Shown piece after piece: positions 43,497 to 53,540 of a stretch of 55,062 nucleotides of DNA. Position 1 is the first letter of the stretch, and each line of letters starts with the position of its first letter. The stretch covers positions 1 through 55,062 of the forward strand of contig CASICT010000017.1 of the NCBI GenBank assembly GCA_949373265.1, in the 5' to 3' direction. Both the position numbers and the translations under genes were made by a program. Origin of the DNA: Candidatus Poseidoniaceae archaeon. GTDB lineage: Archaea > Thermoplasmatota > Poseidoniia > Poseidoniales > Poseidoniaceae. The notes under the pieces are model-generated. The model made no database searches and was not told the origin of the DNA. It saw nothing but the letters and a program-made list of their open reading frames with translations.

Positions 43497-46451
43497 ATGA
43501 TGTCCAGCGCTTATGCTGAATCTAGCAATGCCTCCGCAAGGAGCAGCATTGGCCTAACGGCACTGTTGATATTATCCGCATTTGGTGGACTTTTATTGGC
43601 TCCAACTGCATCTGCAACCGTCAGTGGAGACTATGAAATTACATCATCAATATCACCACGTCCAGGAGATGTTATGACATCTTGGGACCCCTTCACATTA
43701 GAGGTCGAAGTCACAAATTCTGGGTTCTTCTTTAACACGGAATCACGCTCGATTGAATGGTTCATCTGCGAAGGAACAAAAGATGCTAGTTCTTGTTTTA
43801 ACCAAAAAGAGGATTATGGAACCGGGATTATTGAGTCTGTCCCTGTTGGACAAAGCGTGAACTACACATTCACTCAAACATTTGGTTCGGATGGCGATGA
43901 AGGCCCCTATACCTTAGTTTATAGATTCATAAACGGAGATACAAATGCATCCAACGATGCAGGAATATACAATTTCAATTTATCTCAGAAATTAGTCGAT
44001 GTATCTTTTGAATCGCAAGATATTTTGTCTCAATTGGAAGGTGTCGCTGAATATGGCGGTGAATTAATTTTCAATACAGATACTGAATACAATATGAGTT
44101 TAGAAGGTGTTGTCACATCATGTAGTACATGTAATCTCGAGGCAGGCATTGGCTGGAGATTAATCAACTCATTAGGCGATGAGGTCGCAAGTCAATCCAC
44201 ACCTTACTCCAACCTACCATCTTGGGGACAAAGTGCATTCACAAGAGATATGTCTCCACTAAACTTCAGTTATGAAGGAGAATATACCATGGAATATGGA
44301 TTGATTAGTTCCAGCGGAACGCCATCGGGCGATATGAACTCTTACAATGACATACAGAGTGTTGAAGTTATTTTCGATGACACCTTAGATCTTAAAATTA
44401 CAAGTGTGTTTCCGCTTAATTCCCCAACTTCTGCAAAATACTTCTATGGAAACGACAGTGTTTCAGTCATCATCTCAAATCTTGGAAATCAAACTGTTGT
44501 TGAACCATTGGTTAAGTTCTTAATTATGGATTTGAATGAGAATCTTGAATACGAGGAGGATTGTTATCCAACAGAAATATTGCCTGGTGATGATGCTAAT
44601 TGCATATTCGACTTGAACAAATTAGGCGATAAATTGTTGAAAGTACAGGTAAGTGCGGCTCTTGATGAAGGTAATGATGCTAAACCATCAGATAACATTT
44701 ACAGAACCGGGCCAGTAGAAGTAATAGCAGGAGACATTAACCCAATAATAGATCAATCTGAGTTCTACGGCAAGTATAACACCGCAGATAAGATAACATT
44801 CTCAACTAGAACACTTAGTACAGCACCTGGACCACTTACTTACAGTTGGTGGAATGCAGGAATTATCCCCTTGGGCACCGGCCAAGAGTTGCAAGTAAAT
44901 GCATCTAGCATCGGCCTAGGCGACCATTATATCTCGGTCAGAGTAACTGATTCATTAGGTGACATGGAGTCTGCTGTCATCGCAATTACGGTCTACAATA
45001 GTACAAACATAGGAAATTCAAACTGGCTTAATGGTTCAGCAGTCACTAGAACTCATGCAGTTGGTGAATCGGTTTATGATTATCCATTAGCAGGAGTTGG
45101 CTACAACTCAGGCGAGGACGTTGAAGCACTCCTAAGGTTCTCTGTGGACGTATTGCCAACCGGTGGCGAAATAGATGCAGGAATGGATTGGATGGAGTTC
45201 GACCTCAACCTTACAGCTCTTCTACCCGATAATATACCTCGAGATACATTAACAATGCACGAATTAATTGATTTTGACCTAACTGAATGGAGCACTCTTG
45301 ATGGAGAAAATAGCTTCGAACTAATTGATAATGAAACTTTAAGAGTGCGTATTGTTGAAAATATGGATTTGTTACTTGTGGGGGAGTTAGCGCCGCCTGA
45401 AGTTAATTCAGGAGATTTGGAATTAACTCTATTGCCCGATGGCCAGATGCAAATTGACTGGAGCCCTACTGGCGATTTAGGAAATGCATATTTTGGTGGA
45501 TGGAACATCTACAGAATCACTAGCCCTGCATCTGCATCAGCATACTTCCCAGATCCAAGTGAGACTACGAGTGAGTTCGTATGGAGAGGTTTGATGCAAA
45601 ATTCACTTTCAGCAACCCTAGAAGGTGAAATGGACACCTGGGTTGATGAACGTGAATTAGAAACTGGAATCTGCGCATCATATGCAATAATTCCGATCGA
45701 CCGAGCCGGAGAGCCAAACTACTTCGAAGCTAGAGTTTCTGTAGAAGATGGAAACCCAGGACTTACTTGCGGTGATGCAATAGACCCAAGTTCAATGGTT
45801 AGTGGGATGACTGCAACTACTTCTTACAATAACAATACTTCATGTTATGATCTGTTTCAAGATTGGAATCGTTGCTATGAAGTAACCCTATCTTGGACAT
45901 GGCCAGACCATGAACCTGAAGGAAATATTACATGGAATCTTTACCGGATTGAACAAAGGCCACAAGATATCGATTTACGATACATAGAACCGATAGTCAC
46001 TGGACTGACTAACCTACCTGGCCAAGAGGGTACATTCACTGAAATTGGTACTGATTACGATGGAGTATTACCATACAGAACATACTACTACATCTTGACA
46101 CCACTAGACAATATCGGGAACGAATATACAATTGTTGATTACCCTTCAAGCAATGTCGAAAGAGTGTATGTTGAAGAGGAATATTGGGATTATAATGAGT
46201 ATCGCATCCCAGAGCCACCAGCACCTGAAGAGCCACCTTACGGGATTCAATGGCTGGGTGATCTAGAGGATTACATGCAAACAGAAACTTTCCAAATAGC
46301 AGGCATGGTAATGCTTCTCACCGTATTGATAAACTTCATTGGTCTACCACTAATTTTGAAGAAGCGTAAGAAGATGAAAAGAGTTCTAGCAAAGCGTGCT
46401 GGGAAACAGACAGCGAAATCTGATGATGATTTTGAAGATTTCTTCAATTGA
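43497..46451 (+). CDS. Large secreted/anchored multi-domain surface protein
   Basis: The 984-residue protein has an N-terminal signal helix (SIGLTALLILSAFGGLLLAPTASA), then repeated Ig-like beta domains resembling CARDB/PKD ('FTLEVEVTNSGFFFN', 'VSVIISNLGNQTVVEPLVKF', 'KITFSTRTLSTAPGPLTYSWWNAG'). A fibronectin-like C-terminal region ('MQIDWSPTGDLGNAYFGGWNIYRI', 'VTLSWTWPDHEPEGNITWNLYRIE') precedes a transmembrane helix (IAGMVMLLTVLINFIGLPLIL) and a basic/acidic cytoplasmic tail. Eight or more Cys may pair outside. Function probably structural or ligand-binding at the cell surface. Starts at 43497 or the adjacent ATG at 43500. Confidence 0.82.
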   Translation: MMSSAYAESSNASARSSIGLTALLILSAFGGLLLAPTASATVSGDYEITSSISPRPGDVMTSWDPFTLEVEVTNSGFFFNTESRSIEWFICEGTKDASSCFNQKEDYGTGIIESVPVGQSVNYTFTQTFGSDGDEGPYTLVYRFINGDTNASNDAGIYNFNLSQKLVDVSFESQDILSQLEGVAEYGGELIFNTDTEYNMSLEGVVTSCSTCNLEAGIGWRLINSLGDEVASQSTPYSNLPSWGQSAFTRDMSPLNFSYEGEYTMEYGLISSSGTPSGDMNSYNDIQSVEVIFDDTLDLKITSVFPLNSPTSAKYFYGNDSVSVIISNLGNQTVVEPLVKFLIMDLNENLEYEEDCYPTEILPGDDANCIFDLNKLGDKLLKVQVSAALDEGNDAKPSDNIYRTGPVEVIAGDINPIIDQSEFYGKYNTADKITFSTRTLSTAPGPLTYSWWNAGIIPLGTGQELQVNASSIGLGDHYISVRVTDSLGDMESAVIAITVYNSTNIGNSNWLNGSAVTRTHAVGESVYDYPLAGVGYNSGEDVEALLRFSVDVLPTGGEIDAGMDWMEFDLNLTALLPDNIPRDTLTMHELIDFDLTEWSTLDGENSFELIDNETLRVRIVENMDLLLVGELAPPEVNSGDLELTLLPDGQMQIDWSPTGDLGNAYFGGWNIYRITSPASASAYFPDPSETTSEFVWRGLMQNSLSATLEGEMDTWVDERELETGICASYAIIPIDRAGEPNYFEARVSVEDGNPGLTCGDAIDPSSMVSGMTATTSYNNNTSCYDLFQDWNRCYEVTLSWTWPDHEPEGNITWNLYRIEQRPQDIDLRYIEPIVTGLTNLPGQEGTFTEIGTDYDGVLPYRTYYYILTPLDNIGNEYTIVDYPSSNVERVYVEEEYWDYNEYRIPEPPAPEEPPYGIQWLGDLEDYMQTETFQIAGMVMLLTVLINFIGLPLILKKRKKMKRVLAKRAGKQTAKSDDDFEDFFN

Positions 46452-46501
46452 TTGTATCAACCGTCTGCTTTATCTGAAATAGTCAAGTGGCCGGAATACT
46501 T

Positions 46502-46584
46502 GCGGCGATCGCATAGCCTGGCCATTGCGTCGGATTGCTAATCCGATGGGTCTACCCACGGGGGTTCGAATCCCCCTCGTCGCG
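46502..46584 (+). tRNA. tRNA-Ser (GCT)
   Basis: An 83-nt type II tRNA folds clearly. The acceptor GCGGCGA (46502-46508) pairs with TCGTCGC (46577-46583) with one G-T wobble, and G46584 is the discriminator. The anticodon arm TCGGA-TTGCTAA-TCCGA gives anticodon GCT, which reads AGC/AGT serine codons. A long variable arm (TGGG-TCTA-CCCA) and a T arm GGGGG-TTCGAAT-CCCCC are present. The 3' CCA is not encoded. No intron is seen. Confidence 0.95.
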
Positions 46585-46599
46585 CTTCTAAGACTTGGA

Positions 46600-47683
46600 C
46601 TATTCTGCGTTCAGAACCTTCCTTTTTACCTGAAGTGATTGTTTCCACTTTAGCATTAATCGGTTCACTAAAGGTACCAAGAACAAGAATCCGATTGCCC
46701 AATACCATACCTGATCTTTTGGAACTGCAACTACGTAAACAAATGCTATGAACATCCAAGCAAGATATCCTAAAGAACGCATGAAAGATGCAAACGCTAA
46801 TGGCATTCTTCCATCAGAATCTAATTTTTCATATAAGTCGATATTCCACACAGAGATTGCATACCAGAAAGTAATGATTACAGAAAGGAATGCCCAAGCT
46901 AATGGTAATCCATATTCTGGCCAGAAATATGGTACTGAGCTAATTGCAAATAGCATAACACAGTATATCTTGGATTCAAATAGGGTTCTCTCTGGACCTT
47001 TTACATCAGGCATCATTGGAACTCCTACTTTCTTATATTCGCCACTTCGATAAAGGGCAAGAGCCCAAAAATGAGGTGGAGTCCAGAAGAAAATCAATGC
47101 GAACAGCATCCATGGTATTGGCGAACCCAAATCAAGCGGGTTGAGATTATCTGGAAGTGATTGTGCTGAGGCAACAACCCAACCGATTAGTGGTGGGGTT
47201 GAACCAGCGATACCTCCAATCACAATATTCTGAGGAGTGCGTCGCTTTAGCCACATTGTGTAAATGAAGACATAAAATAAAACTGAAAATAATGTCCAGA
47301 ATACTGCCTTCCAGTGAATTGGATAGAATATTGCACAACCTGAAATGGAAATTATTATTCCAAATACTAATGCATGCATTGGTGAAATGTGACCTTCAGG
47401 GATTGGCCTAGTCCTTGTTCTAGACATACCTACATCGATATCCCTGTCATAAACCATATTGATTGCATTGGAACCACCTGCTGCAAGAGTTCCCCCCACC
47501 AAAGTCACCAAAATAGCGAGTATCGTGTCACTCCAAGTCCTATCACCTGCTAGAGCATCACTTCTAACCATCAGGTCATGTGCCAAAATTGCGCAGACTG
47601 CTGTAATCTGTAGTAAGATTACCACTCGCAATTTCATCAGTTGCAAAGTATATTGTCAGAAGGTTGGGCTTGGCATCACTCAT
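46600..47683 (-). CDS. ctaB: Protoheme IX farnesyltransferase (heme O synthase), one frame break
   Basis: The ATG at 47683, with GGAGGT upstream, starts 'MSDAKPNLLTIY'; one extra T near 47648 then shifts the frame to 'LQLMKLRVVILLQITAVCAILA', giving the normal N terminus. About 360 residues and eight to nine helices follow. The prenyl-diphosphate site 'NAINMVYDRDIDVGMSRTRTRPIPEG' holds the Asp-rich D-x-x-x-D signature; a second conserved loop is 'KRRTPQNIVIGGIAGSTPPLIGW'. The enzyme adds a farnesyl group to heme B, making heme O for terminal oxidases. Its start overlaps the end of ctaA by 8 bp. Confidence 0.93.
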
Positions 47684-48722
47684 CTTCGTCACCTCCTTGA
47701 CTAGATTGCAACAGGATCAATCCGATTGATGCGCAAATGAAACCTACTACGCCGATTATCAAATGTAGCAGGGACAGTTTTTCAGGGAAATTACCCATTT
47801 TGGCCAAAACGACGTACATTCCACCGATTAGTACATTCAATAACCAAAACCCAGTTGCGGCATCTAAAAAGTTAGAATATGTTTTGTTGGCGCCTGTTTC
47901 TGTGGTTTTCTCTCTGGTTTTCATACCACCGAGTATCAATGCAATACCAACAACTCCGGCACCTAAGCGATGGACCATTTGCACTAAGATACCACTACTG
48001 TCCAAACTTGGTAAGAAATCACCTTGGCATTTCGGCCATCCATCAGGGAATCCAACTGAACATCCCTGGTTGCCATTTGTTGAAGATGATACCCAAGCTC
48101 CCATTATCAAGAGCAAGAATATCGATAATGTAAGGATTACAAATCTTTTATATTCCGATTTTTTGAAAAGAGTAGGTGCAGTAAATGTTGCCCATTTAGC
48201 ACCTTCTTTTTTCCTCATGTTCACATATTGCCAGATTAGAATGAAAACAAATAGTGATGCTAGTCCTAGGTGCAATGCAACAGACCAGTCGGCATTATCG
48301 AATTTGACAGTTATAGCACCCGCTATGCCCTGAATGGTTAGTAAAATTCCAGTAAAGAATGAAACTTTGACAAGCGAATCGCCATAAATTTCCTTTCGCT
48401 TCCATATTATCAAGAAATTGGCCAAAACTGGAATCGCCATCAAACTAGCAAGTAAACGATGAACCCATTCTACAAATATTTCGAAGGTTGTGTAACGATG
48501 GTCCTCTCCGCGACTATCATACTCTCCTGTTTCATCGTACCAATCTCCTTGTTCTTCGACTGAAACATCAAATCCCCATGTTCCAAAACATTGTGGCCAA
48601 TCAGGACATGATTCACCTGCATCATAGATACGTATAGTGCCTCCAACCATAATAATGAGCATGGCCATAATGGCTACAGCAAGAGGCAACGAGGAAGGTC
48701 TCGTGTACCATTTGGTTGCCAT
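47676..48722 (-). CDS. ctaA: Heme A synthase (CtaA/Cox15)
   Basis: The 348-residue protein has eight predicted helices in two four-helix bundles. The four heme-ligand histidines are visible in 'EWVHRLLAS', 'VALHLGLAS', 'QMVHRLGAG' and 'SLLHLIIGV'. Each bundle has an extracellular Cys pair, 'CPDWPQC' and 'CSVGFPDGWPKC', as in Bacillus-type CtaA. It converts heme O to heme A for an aa3-type cytochrome oxidase. Operon with ctaB; the oxidase subunits themselves are not in the window. The divergent thioredoxin-fold gene starts 53 bp away. Confidence 0.94.
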   Translation of the reverse strand: MATKWYTRPSSLPLAVAIMAMLIIMVGGTIRIYDAGESCPDWPQCFGTWGFDVSVEEQGDWYDETGEYDSRGEDHRYTTFEIFVEWVHRLLASLMAIPVLANFLIIWKRKEIYGDSLVKVSFFTGILLTIQGIAGAITVKFDNADWSVALHLGLASLFVFILIWQYVNMRKKEGAKWATFTAPTLFKKSEYKRFVILTLSIFLLLIMGAWVSSSTNGNQGCSVGFPDGWPKCQGDFLPSLDSSGILVQMVHRLGAGVVGIALILGGMKTREKTTETGANKTYSNFLDAATGFWLLNVLIGGMYVVLAKMGNFPEKLSLLHLIIGVVGFICASIGLILLQSSQGGDEDE

Positions 48723-48775
48723 CAGTCCTAGGGGGCCGTAGGCTCCCTTTTAACAAACCGGACTCCTTGCGCTGC

Positions 48776-49618
48776 ATGATGAGGAGTGCTATTCTAGCGT
48801 GTCTTTTCGCTGCAATCACTATTTTTACTGGTTTTTCAGGTGCGCATGGTTTGGAAGGTGCTCATTCAGAAGGATATATTGTAGATATCTTAGTTATAGA
48901 TTTAGACTGTGAAGAAAATGAAACATGTGTTTCACGACCGAGCAATATCGTAGAGTATTTTGGTGCTGATTGGTGTCTCGAATGTCCCGAGGTCGAACAA
49001 CAATTGAATGAAACATCAAATCAATCGGCTATAATTCTGAACCATAGACCATCTTCAAGCGACGACTTTTGGTTGCCAGAATCGCGTGAACGATTTCTTG
49101 AAGTGTACGGGCTTTGGGGATATCCAACTTTGACTATAGACGGACATTACATTCTCGCAGGACCAACTCAATCTAGGGAATTAGACACTCTTTTGTCAGA
49201 TTCAAATTCTAATTATAGTGGAATTACCAATGTGAGCCTCGATAACAATAATTTGACAGTTGAAGGTTCTTTTGAAGGTCAAAATATTGATGTCTGGACA
49301 GTCTCATCTAATTCAAAACACAGAAACTTGGTGACAAATCATACAAACCTATCTGAAACCAACTTGGTGAGCATCGATGGCGAAAAGTTGGTGATCGTTG
49401 TTTCACATCCAGGATACATTGCTCTTGTGTCAGGTTCAACCCTGCCGGCGAATGATTACATTCCAGATGGAGGATTGGATGAAATCGGTGAAAGTAAGGG
49501 CTCAGTAAAGGGTTCTACTATAATCATCGTCACTATATTATTGATGATGATAACGCTGCCTGCAACATTCCAATTAGTTCAGATAATTCGCTCCCCGCCA
49601 CCGATTGAAGAAGAATGA
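48776..49618 (+). CDS. Membrane-anchored thioredoxin-fold protein
   Basis: The ATG at 48776 gives 280 residues: a signal peptide (MRSAILACLFAAITIFTGFSGAHG), a thioredoxin-like domain with redox motif 'EYFGADWCLECPEVEQQL' (C-L-E-C) and 'VYGLWGYPTLTIDGHYIL' carrying the cis-Pro, a beta-rich spacer, and a C-terminal helix (TIIIVTILLMMITLPATFQLVQII). The catalytic face is outside the membrane. Divergent to the heme A genes, it may serve disulfide or copper-site formation in cytochrome oxidase assembly, like ResA or TlpA, but this is inferred from position only. Confidence 0.78.
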   Translation: MMRSAILACLFAAITIFTGFSGAHGLEGAHSEGYIVDILVIDLDCEENETCVSRPSNIVEYFGADWCLECPEVEQQLNETSNQSAIILNHRPSSSDDFWLPESRERFLEVYGLWGYPTLTIDGHYILAGPTQSRELDTLLSDSNSNYSGITNVSLDNNNLTVEGSFEGQNIDVWTVSSNSKHRNLVTNHTNLSETNLVSIDGEKLVIVVSHPGYIALVSGSTLPANDYIPDGGLDEIGESKGSVKGSTIIIVTILLMMITLPATFQLVQIIRSPPPIEEE

Positions 49619-49699
49619 ACAAATTCAGTGGTGGCGCAGGGTTCAATAACAGGGCGCTGGTCGCAAAACTCCGCACGTACTGTGCATGAGGTGTACTTA

Positions 49700-49954
49700 A
49701 TGGTCAAGCCAATCCGCCCACATACCCGCTTTGAACGCGCTCGAATAATTGGCGCACGTGCTCTCCAGATAGGAATGGGCGCACCTCTAAACGCTCCTGA
49801 GGATGTCCTCCGTGAAGCGTTTAAGGAAGAATTAATTTCCCTGTATGGACTTGAAGAAGCATCTGTCCGCTTCGTTCTAGATCCGCTTAAGATTGCAATG
49901 TATGAGTACGAAAACGAACTCATTCCAATCGATACCGACCCGCACAATGATTGA
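49700..49954 (+). CDS. rpoK: RNA polymerase subunit K (RpoK/Rpb6)
   Basis: The ATG at 49700, with GAGGTG upstream, gives 84 residues. '[23 protein letters not shown]' (about 6-28) is the Rpb6/omega core that clamps the largest polymerase subunit. After it, an insertion of about 30 residues ('[31 protein letters not shown]') precedes the conserved '[17 protein letters not shown]', where typical archaeal RpoK has fewer than ten residues. The usual C-terminal 'IRR' end is missing. Converges with kynA, 10 bp apart. Confidence 0.85.
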   Translation: MVKPIRPHTRFERARIIGARALQIGMGAPLNAPEDVLREAFKEELISLYGLEEASVRFVLDPLKIAMYEYENELIPIDTDPHND

Positions 49955-49964
49955 GATTAACAAA

Positions 49965-51089
49965 TCAATTGTCTACGGCATATCCGTAGAACTCAGGATT
50001 TATTGGGTCATCTAAAGCATCACGCTTAACCAACATCGTTCTGATTTCCCAAAGGTCAGTGAATACTCTATATTTTAGAGTCATATCTAGATAATCAACT
50101 CCACTAGAACCACCAGTGCCCATCCTGCGCCCAATCATTCTCTCAACCATTCTAGCATGGTGTGACCGGAATAGCAGCATTGCCTGTTCTAGGTCGACGA
50201 CTGTGTCGATCAATCTCCTCGGCCAAGATAAGGAGTGGTAATTCACGATAAGATTCAATGAATAAGTAAACCGGCACGTAGCAGGCTACAACCTTTGCCG
50301 TCGGGCAGTCAAGAAGTCTCTGTGCACCAGCGATACCAGCTTCGATTCTTGGACGCTACATTGCTCTCTTCAGTACCATGGCCGATCTTTCACCATGTGA
50401 GCGATTACCGACTCGCCATGTTCGCACATGACATAGCAATCGATGTGTTCCTTCAGCGAAATCTTGTAGCACAGTATGCTCTCACCTCCAGAGACACCGT
50501 TAACTGGAGTTCTGGCTAGCCAACTGCTGATACATACATCATTCAACGAAGGCATGATTATCGATACGGATCCATGTTCTCCATCACAGCATCACTCAGT
50601 TTGCCTTCAGAGTGTAGTTTACGGTTGTGAATCATAGGGTCCATACCTCCAATTCGTTGCTCGGATTCTAAGACCCATATAGCATCTCTAAAGTGTACGC
50701 ATTTGCCAACTTTCAAATCCAGACGAGGTACCCAACCGGTCACGGAATGCTAAGGAAATCCTGAGGCGCTAAGTGTCTCCCATTACCCTCCATTGGGAGG
50801 CCAGTAGGCGGAATATCTCAGAGCACCTCTCAAGGTGGCTAACGACGACTGGGATCTTCTTCTTCGCCCACTTCCGCGACATTCATTACAAATTCAGAGC
50901 CTCTTCAAGTTCACTGATTAATTTGTTTGAACCACAACTCAAACGCCTGATGAACAACAATAAAGTGCATTTCGTCGTTCGAAGGTGGACGGATTATGCC
51001 CATCCGGTCCTGATTGTAAGAGATAGCAATTCATCCAGTTGCAGGTAGTTACCGTAGGTCATCCGGCTGCCGGGAGTATCGCTGCTCAT
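49965..51089 (-). pseudogene. kynA: Tryptophan 2,3-dioxygenase, frame broken several times
   Basis: Read from the ATG at 51089, the minus strand gives successive tryptophan 2,3-dioxygenase motifs in different frames: 'MTYGNYLQLDELLSL' (51062), 'NDEMHFIVVHQAFELWFKQI' with the distal-heme His (about 50950), 'SGFESWQMRTL' (about 50715), 'ESEQRIGGMDPM' (about 50650) and the intact last frame (50258-49965) with 'LLFRSHHARMVERMIGRRMGTGGSSGVDYL' containing the heme-ligand His and the GTGGSSG loop. The enzyme opens the tryptophan ring with O2 to N-formylkynurenine. The motifs are in the right order and spacing over about 375 codons. At least five single-base breaks; probably sequence errors, but true decay is not excluded. 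Confidence 0.8.
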
Positions 51090-51235
51090 GTTCACTCGCA
51101 GAGCGGAGCAGGGCTTGAAACCTTGACGGAGGAAGAACAAGCCCTTGGAAGGCCAGAAATATCGGCCCTCAAACTATTTGATTTCGGCACACTAATTCCG
51201 TAACGGTCATTAATGAAGACACAGAAGCCGTCGGC

Positions 51236-52398
51236 ATGGGCGTAGACATAGGACTGTTGCGGAATTGGCTAGAATCCTACGACCCGGAGCAGATCACAAT
51301 CGGAGTGGTCGCTTCTCATTCATCGCTTACAGATCCTCCATGGAGCACGCCAAGAAGGTTTCAAGACACTAGGGATTGCAGTTGGTGAAAACCGCCGAAG
51401 GTTCTACTCGGCATTCCCTGGAGCAGAGCCAGATGAATGGTTAATGCTCGACAGTTACAGAGAGATGCTAGACCATGCACAATGGTTTAGAGACCGAAAC
51501 GTGATTATTATACCACATGGCTCTCTTAGTCGAGTACCTAGGAAGTACAAATTTCAAGAACTTGGAAGTTCCAACATTTGGAAACCGAGGTATATCCTGC
51601 ACTGGGAGAGCAGTAGGGCGCGCCAAAGGCAAGTGGCTTGGAAGAAGGCGGATGCTCGATGCCGAAGGTGGTCGATGACCCCCACGATATCGACGGACCT
51701 GTGATTGTGAAGTACGCAGGGGCCAAAGGGCGGAGAAGGATATTTCATTGCAAGAGACTATAGAGACTTCAAGCGAAATGTAAACCTCGATGAAGAGTTT
51801 ACAATCCAAGAGTACGTACTAGGATGCAGGTACTACCTACACTTCTTCTTCGACCCGACCGCCGATGATGGATTCCAAGTTCAGGGTAGAGGCAGCAATG
51901 CTGGCAAGAACTCTGGGCCGTCTTAGAACTGATGAGTATGGATCGAAGAGATGAATCCAACGTCGATGAGTTCTACAAATTGGGCAGTCTACGAGATTTG
52001 ACGAGAGATGAGCCTTGAGCCATCATTTGTCGTAACCGGAAACCAACCGGTAGTAATCCGCGAAAGTCTCCTTCCAAGAGCATTTGAAATGGCAGAAGGT
52101 ACCGTTGCAGCCTCATTCGAGTTAGAGGAAGGCGCAAGGGGCATGATCGGTCCGTTTTGCCTAGAGACAATAGTAACGGACAAATTAGAATTCAGAGTAT
52201 TCGAGATTAGTGCACGTATTGTAGCAGGCTCTAATCCATTCGTTGGAGGCTCACCCTACAGTGACATCAACGAGCCGTTCATGTCCACAGGTACGGCGAA
52301 TTGCACGCTCAATCAAGAAGGCAGATGACACAACGGATGAGCTGGATGATAATACTGTCCTGATACAATCTTCAAGTGACTTCACTGAGGACATCTGA
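51236..52398 (+). pseudogene. purP: PurP, formate-dependent FAICAR synthetase, frame broken several times
   Basis: From the ATG at 51236 ('MGVDIGLLRNWLESYDPEQITIGVVASHSSL') the frame shifts near 51331 to 'QILHGARQEGFKTLGIAVGENRR..' and 'RNVIIIPHGSL', near 51527 to 'VEYLGSTNFKNLEVPTFGNRG', then through further breaks to 'GPVIVKYAGAKG', 'EGYFIARDYRDFKRNVNLDEEFTIQEYVLGCRYYLHFFFDP', '[26 protein letters not shown]' and '[42 protein letters not shown]', ending '[17 protein letters not shown]..' at 52398. These are PurP ATP-grasp motifs in order (about 385 codons). PurP makes FAICAR from AICAR, formate and ATP in archaeal purine synthesis. Divergent from kynA by 146 bp. Confidence 0.85.
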
Positions 52399-52499
52399 TA
52401 GACCGTCATCTGATTTCATCTGCAGGCTCTGAACCGTCCCATTCACCGCTTAGCAAGAGCCGCTAGCTTTGGCCTTGGCATCAGACTGCTTTCGCCGCC

Positions 52500-53540
52500 C
52501 TAGCCTTCGGGATCCTTCAATTGTGAACTCGCATGATAAGCATAATTGGGTCGCCACTGAAGAGACTTCAGACCTTCATACTCTTGCATGTCGCCACCAG
52601 CATTACAAATGATACCGTGAAAGTATGTAGGGTCCTTTGAACGACGCTTCTTGTGCTTCTTGTAATGGTGGACATATGCTTTGTAAGTCCCGCCAGGTGC
52701 CTTTCCCTCCGGCCAAACAACATTCTCCACAGGTTTCTTGGATTCAGGCCTGCACATTCGCATCGACATCTAAATCTCCTCCGCAAGCAGAAGTCTCTGT
52801 TTCCACCGTGAATCCTCTCACCAGAAGGGCAAACGACGTGTAGGTCAAGGTCATTGTAGTTGTTCCAGACTCAGAGAAATCTGAACATCAGAGGATTTCG
52901 CGCCTTCTCTTTCGAGTCTCTCCGTTCAGGTCATCCATTACAAGCTTGTAGTAGATGCCTTGATTGATCCTCAATGCTCATCAGCCTCGTTGGCCACGAT
53001 TTCAGCTAGCCTCTGCTCTTCTGCTGCAGCGAGGTCCTTCTTGGCGAGCCTACTTCAAGATTGCGATTGCCATGGATTCGCTCTTGCTCTGCAATCTTTT
53101 CAGCTTCTTCAGCCACTAAGTGCAGACTTCCCTCTCGTTCATCAGAGCCGTCGTCTCGACTCTCAGGGGCCTCTAAGTTCGAACTCACAGACTAACGGGT
53201 AATTGGATCACCCGACTAGACAGTCCGGCCCTCGTAGTGAGCCATCTGGACCACCAGCAGTTGCACTACCACGCGGAACTTTGGTGGATCTTTCGAGCGG
53301 CGCTTGTTGTGCTTCTTGTAATGATGAACGTAAACCTTGTAAGAACCCGGAGGTGCTTTGAAATCAGGCCATACAATGTTCTCCACAGGCTTCTTGGTTT
53401 CAGGGTCGTAACATTGGCATCGACATCCAATTCCCCGCCACATTCTGAAATCTTGTTGCCGCCGTGAATTCGTTCGCCCGAAGGGCATAGTACATGCAAA
53501 TCCAAGGTCATTGTAATTGTCCCACATCAAGAGAGACCTG
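52500..53540 (-). repeat. Two tandem DUF2135-coding repeat units, 656 bp apart
   Basis: The two units share DNA words at constant offset, for example TTCTCCACAGG at 52723 and 53379 and GTGCTTCTTGTAATG in both, giving a 656-bp period. The homology covers the DUF2135 domain; the Glu/Ala-rich linker is less conserved. Repeats of this size are a plausible source of assembly trouble here. Confidence 0.65.

Noticed and set aside
52500..53540. CRISPR array or insertion sequence in the repetitive right-hand region
   Set aside because: There are only two long units 656 bp apart that encode a protein domain; no short direct repeats with spacers, no transposase motif and no terminal inverted repeats were seen.
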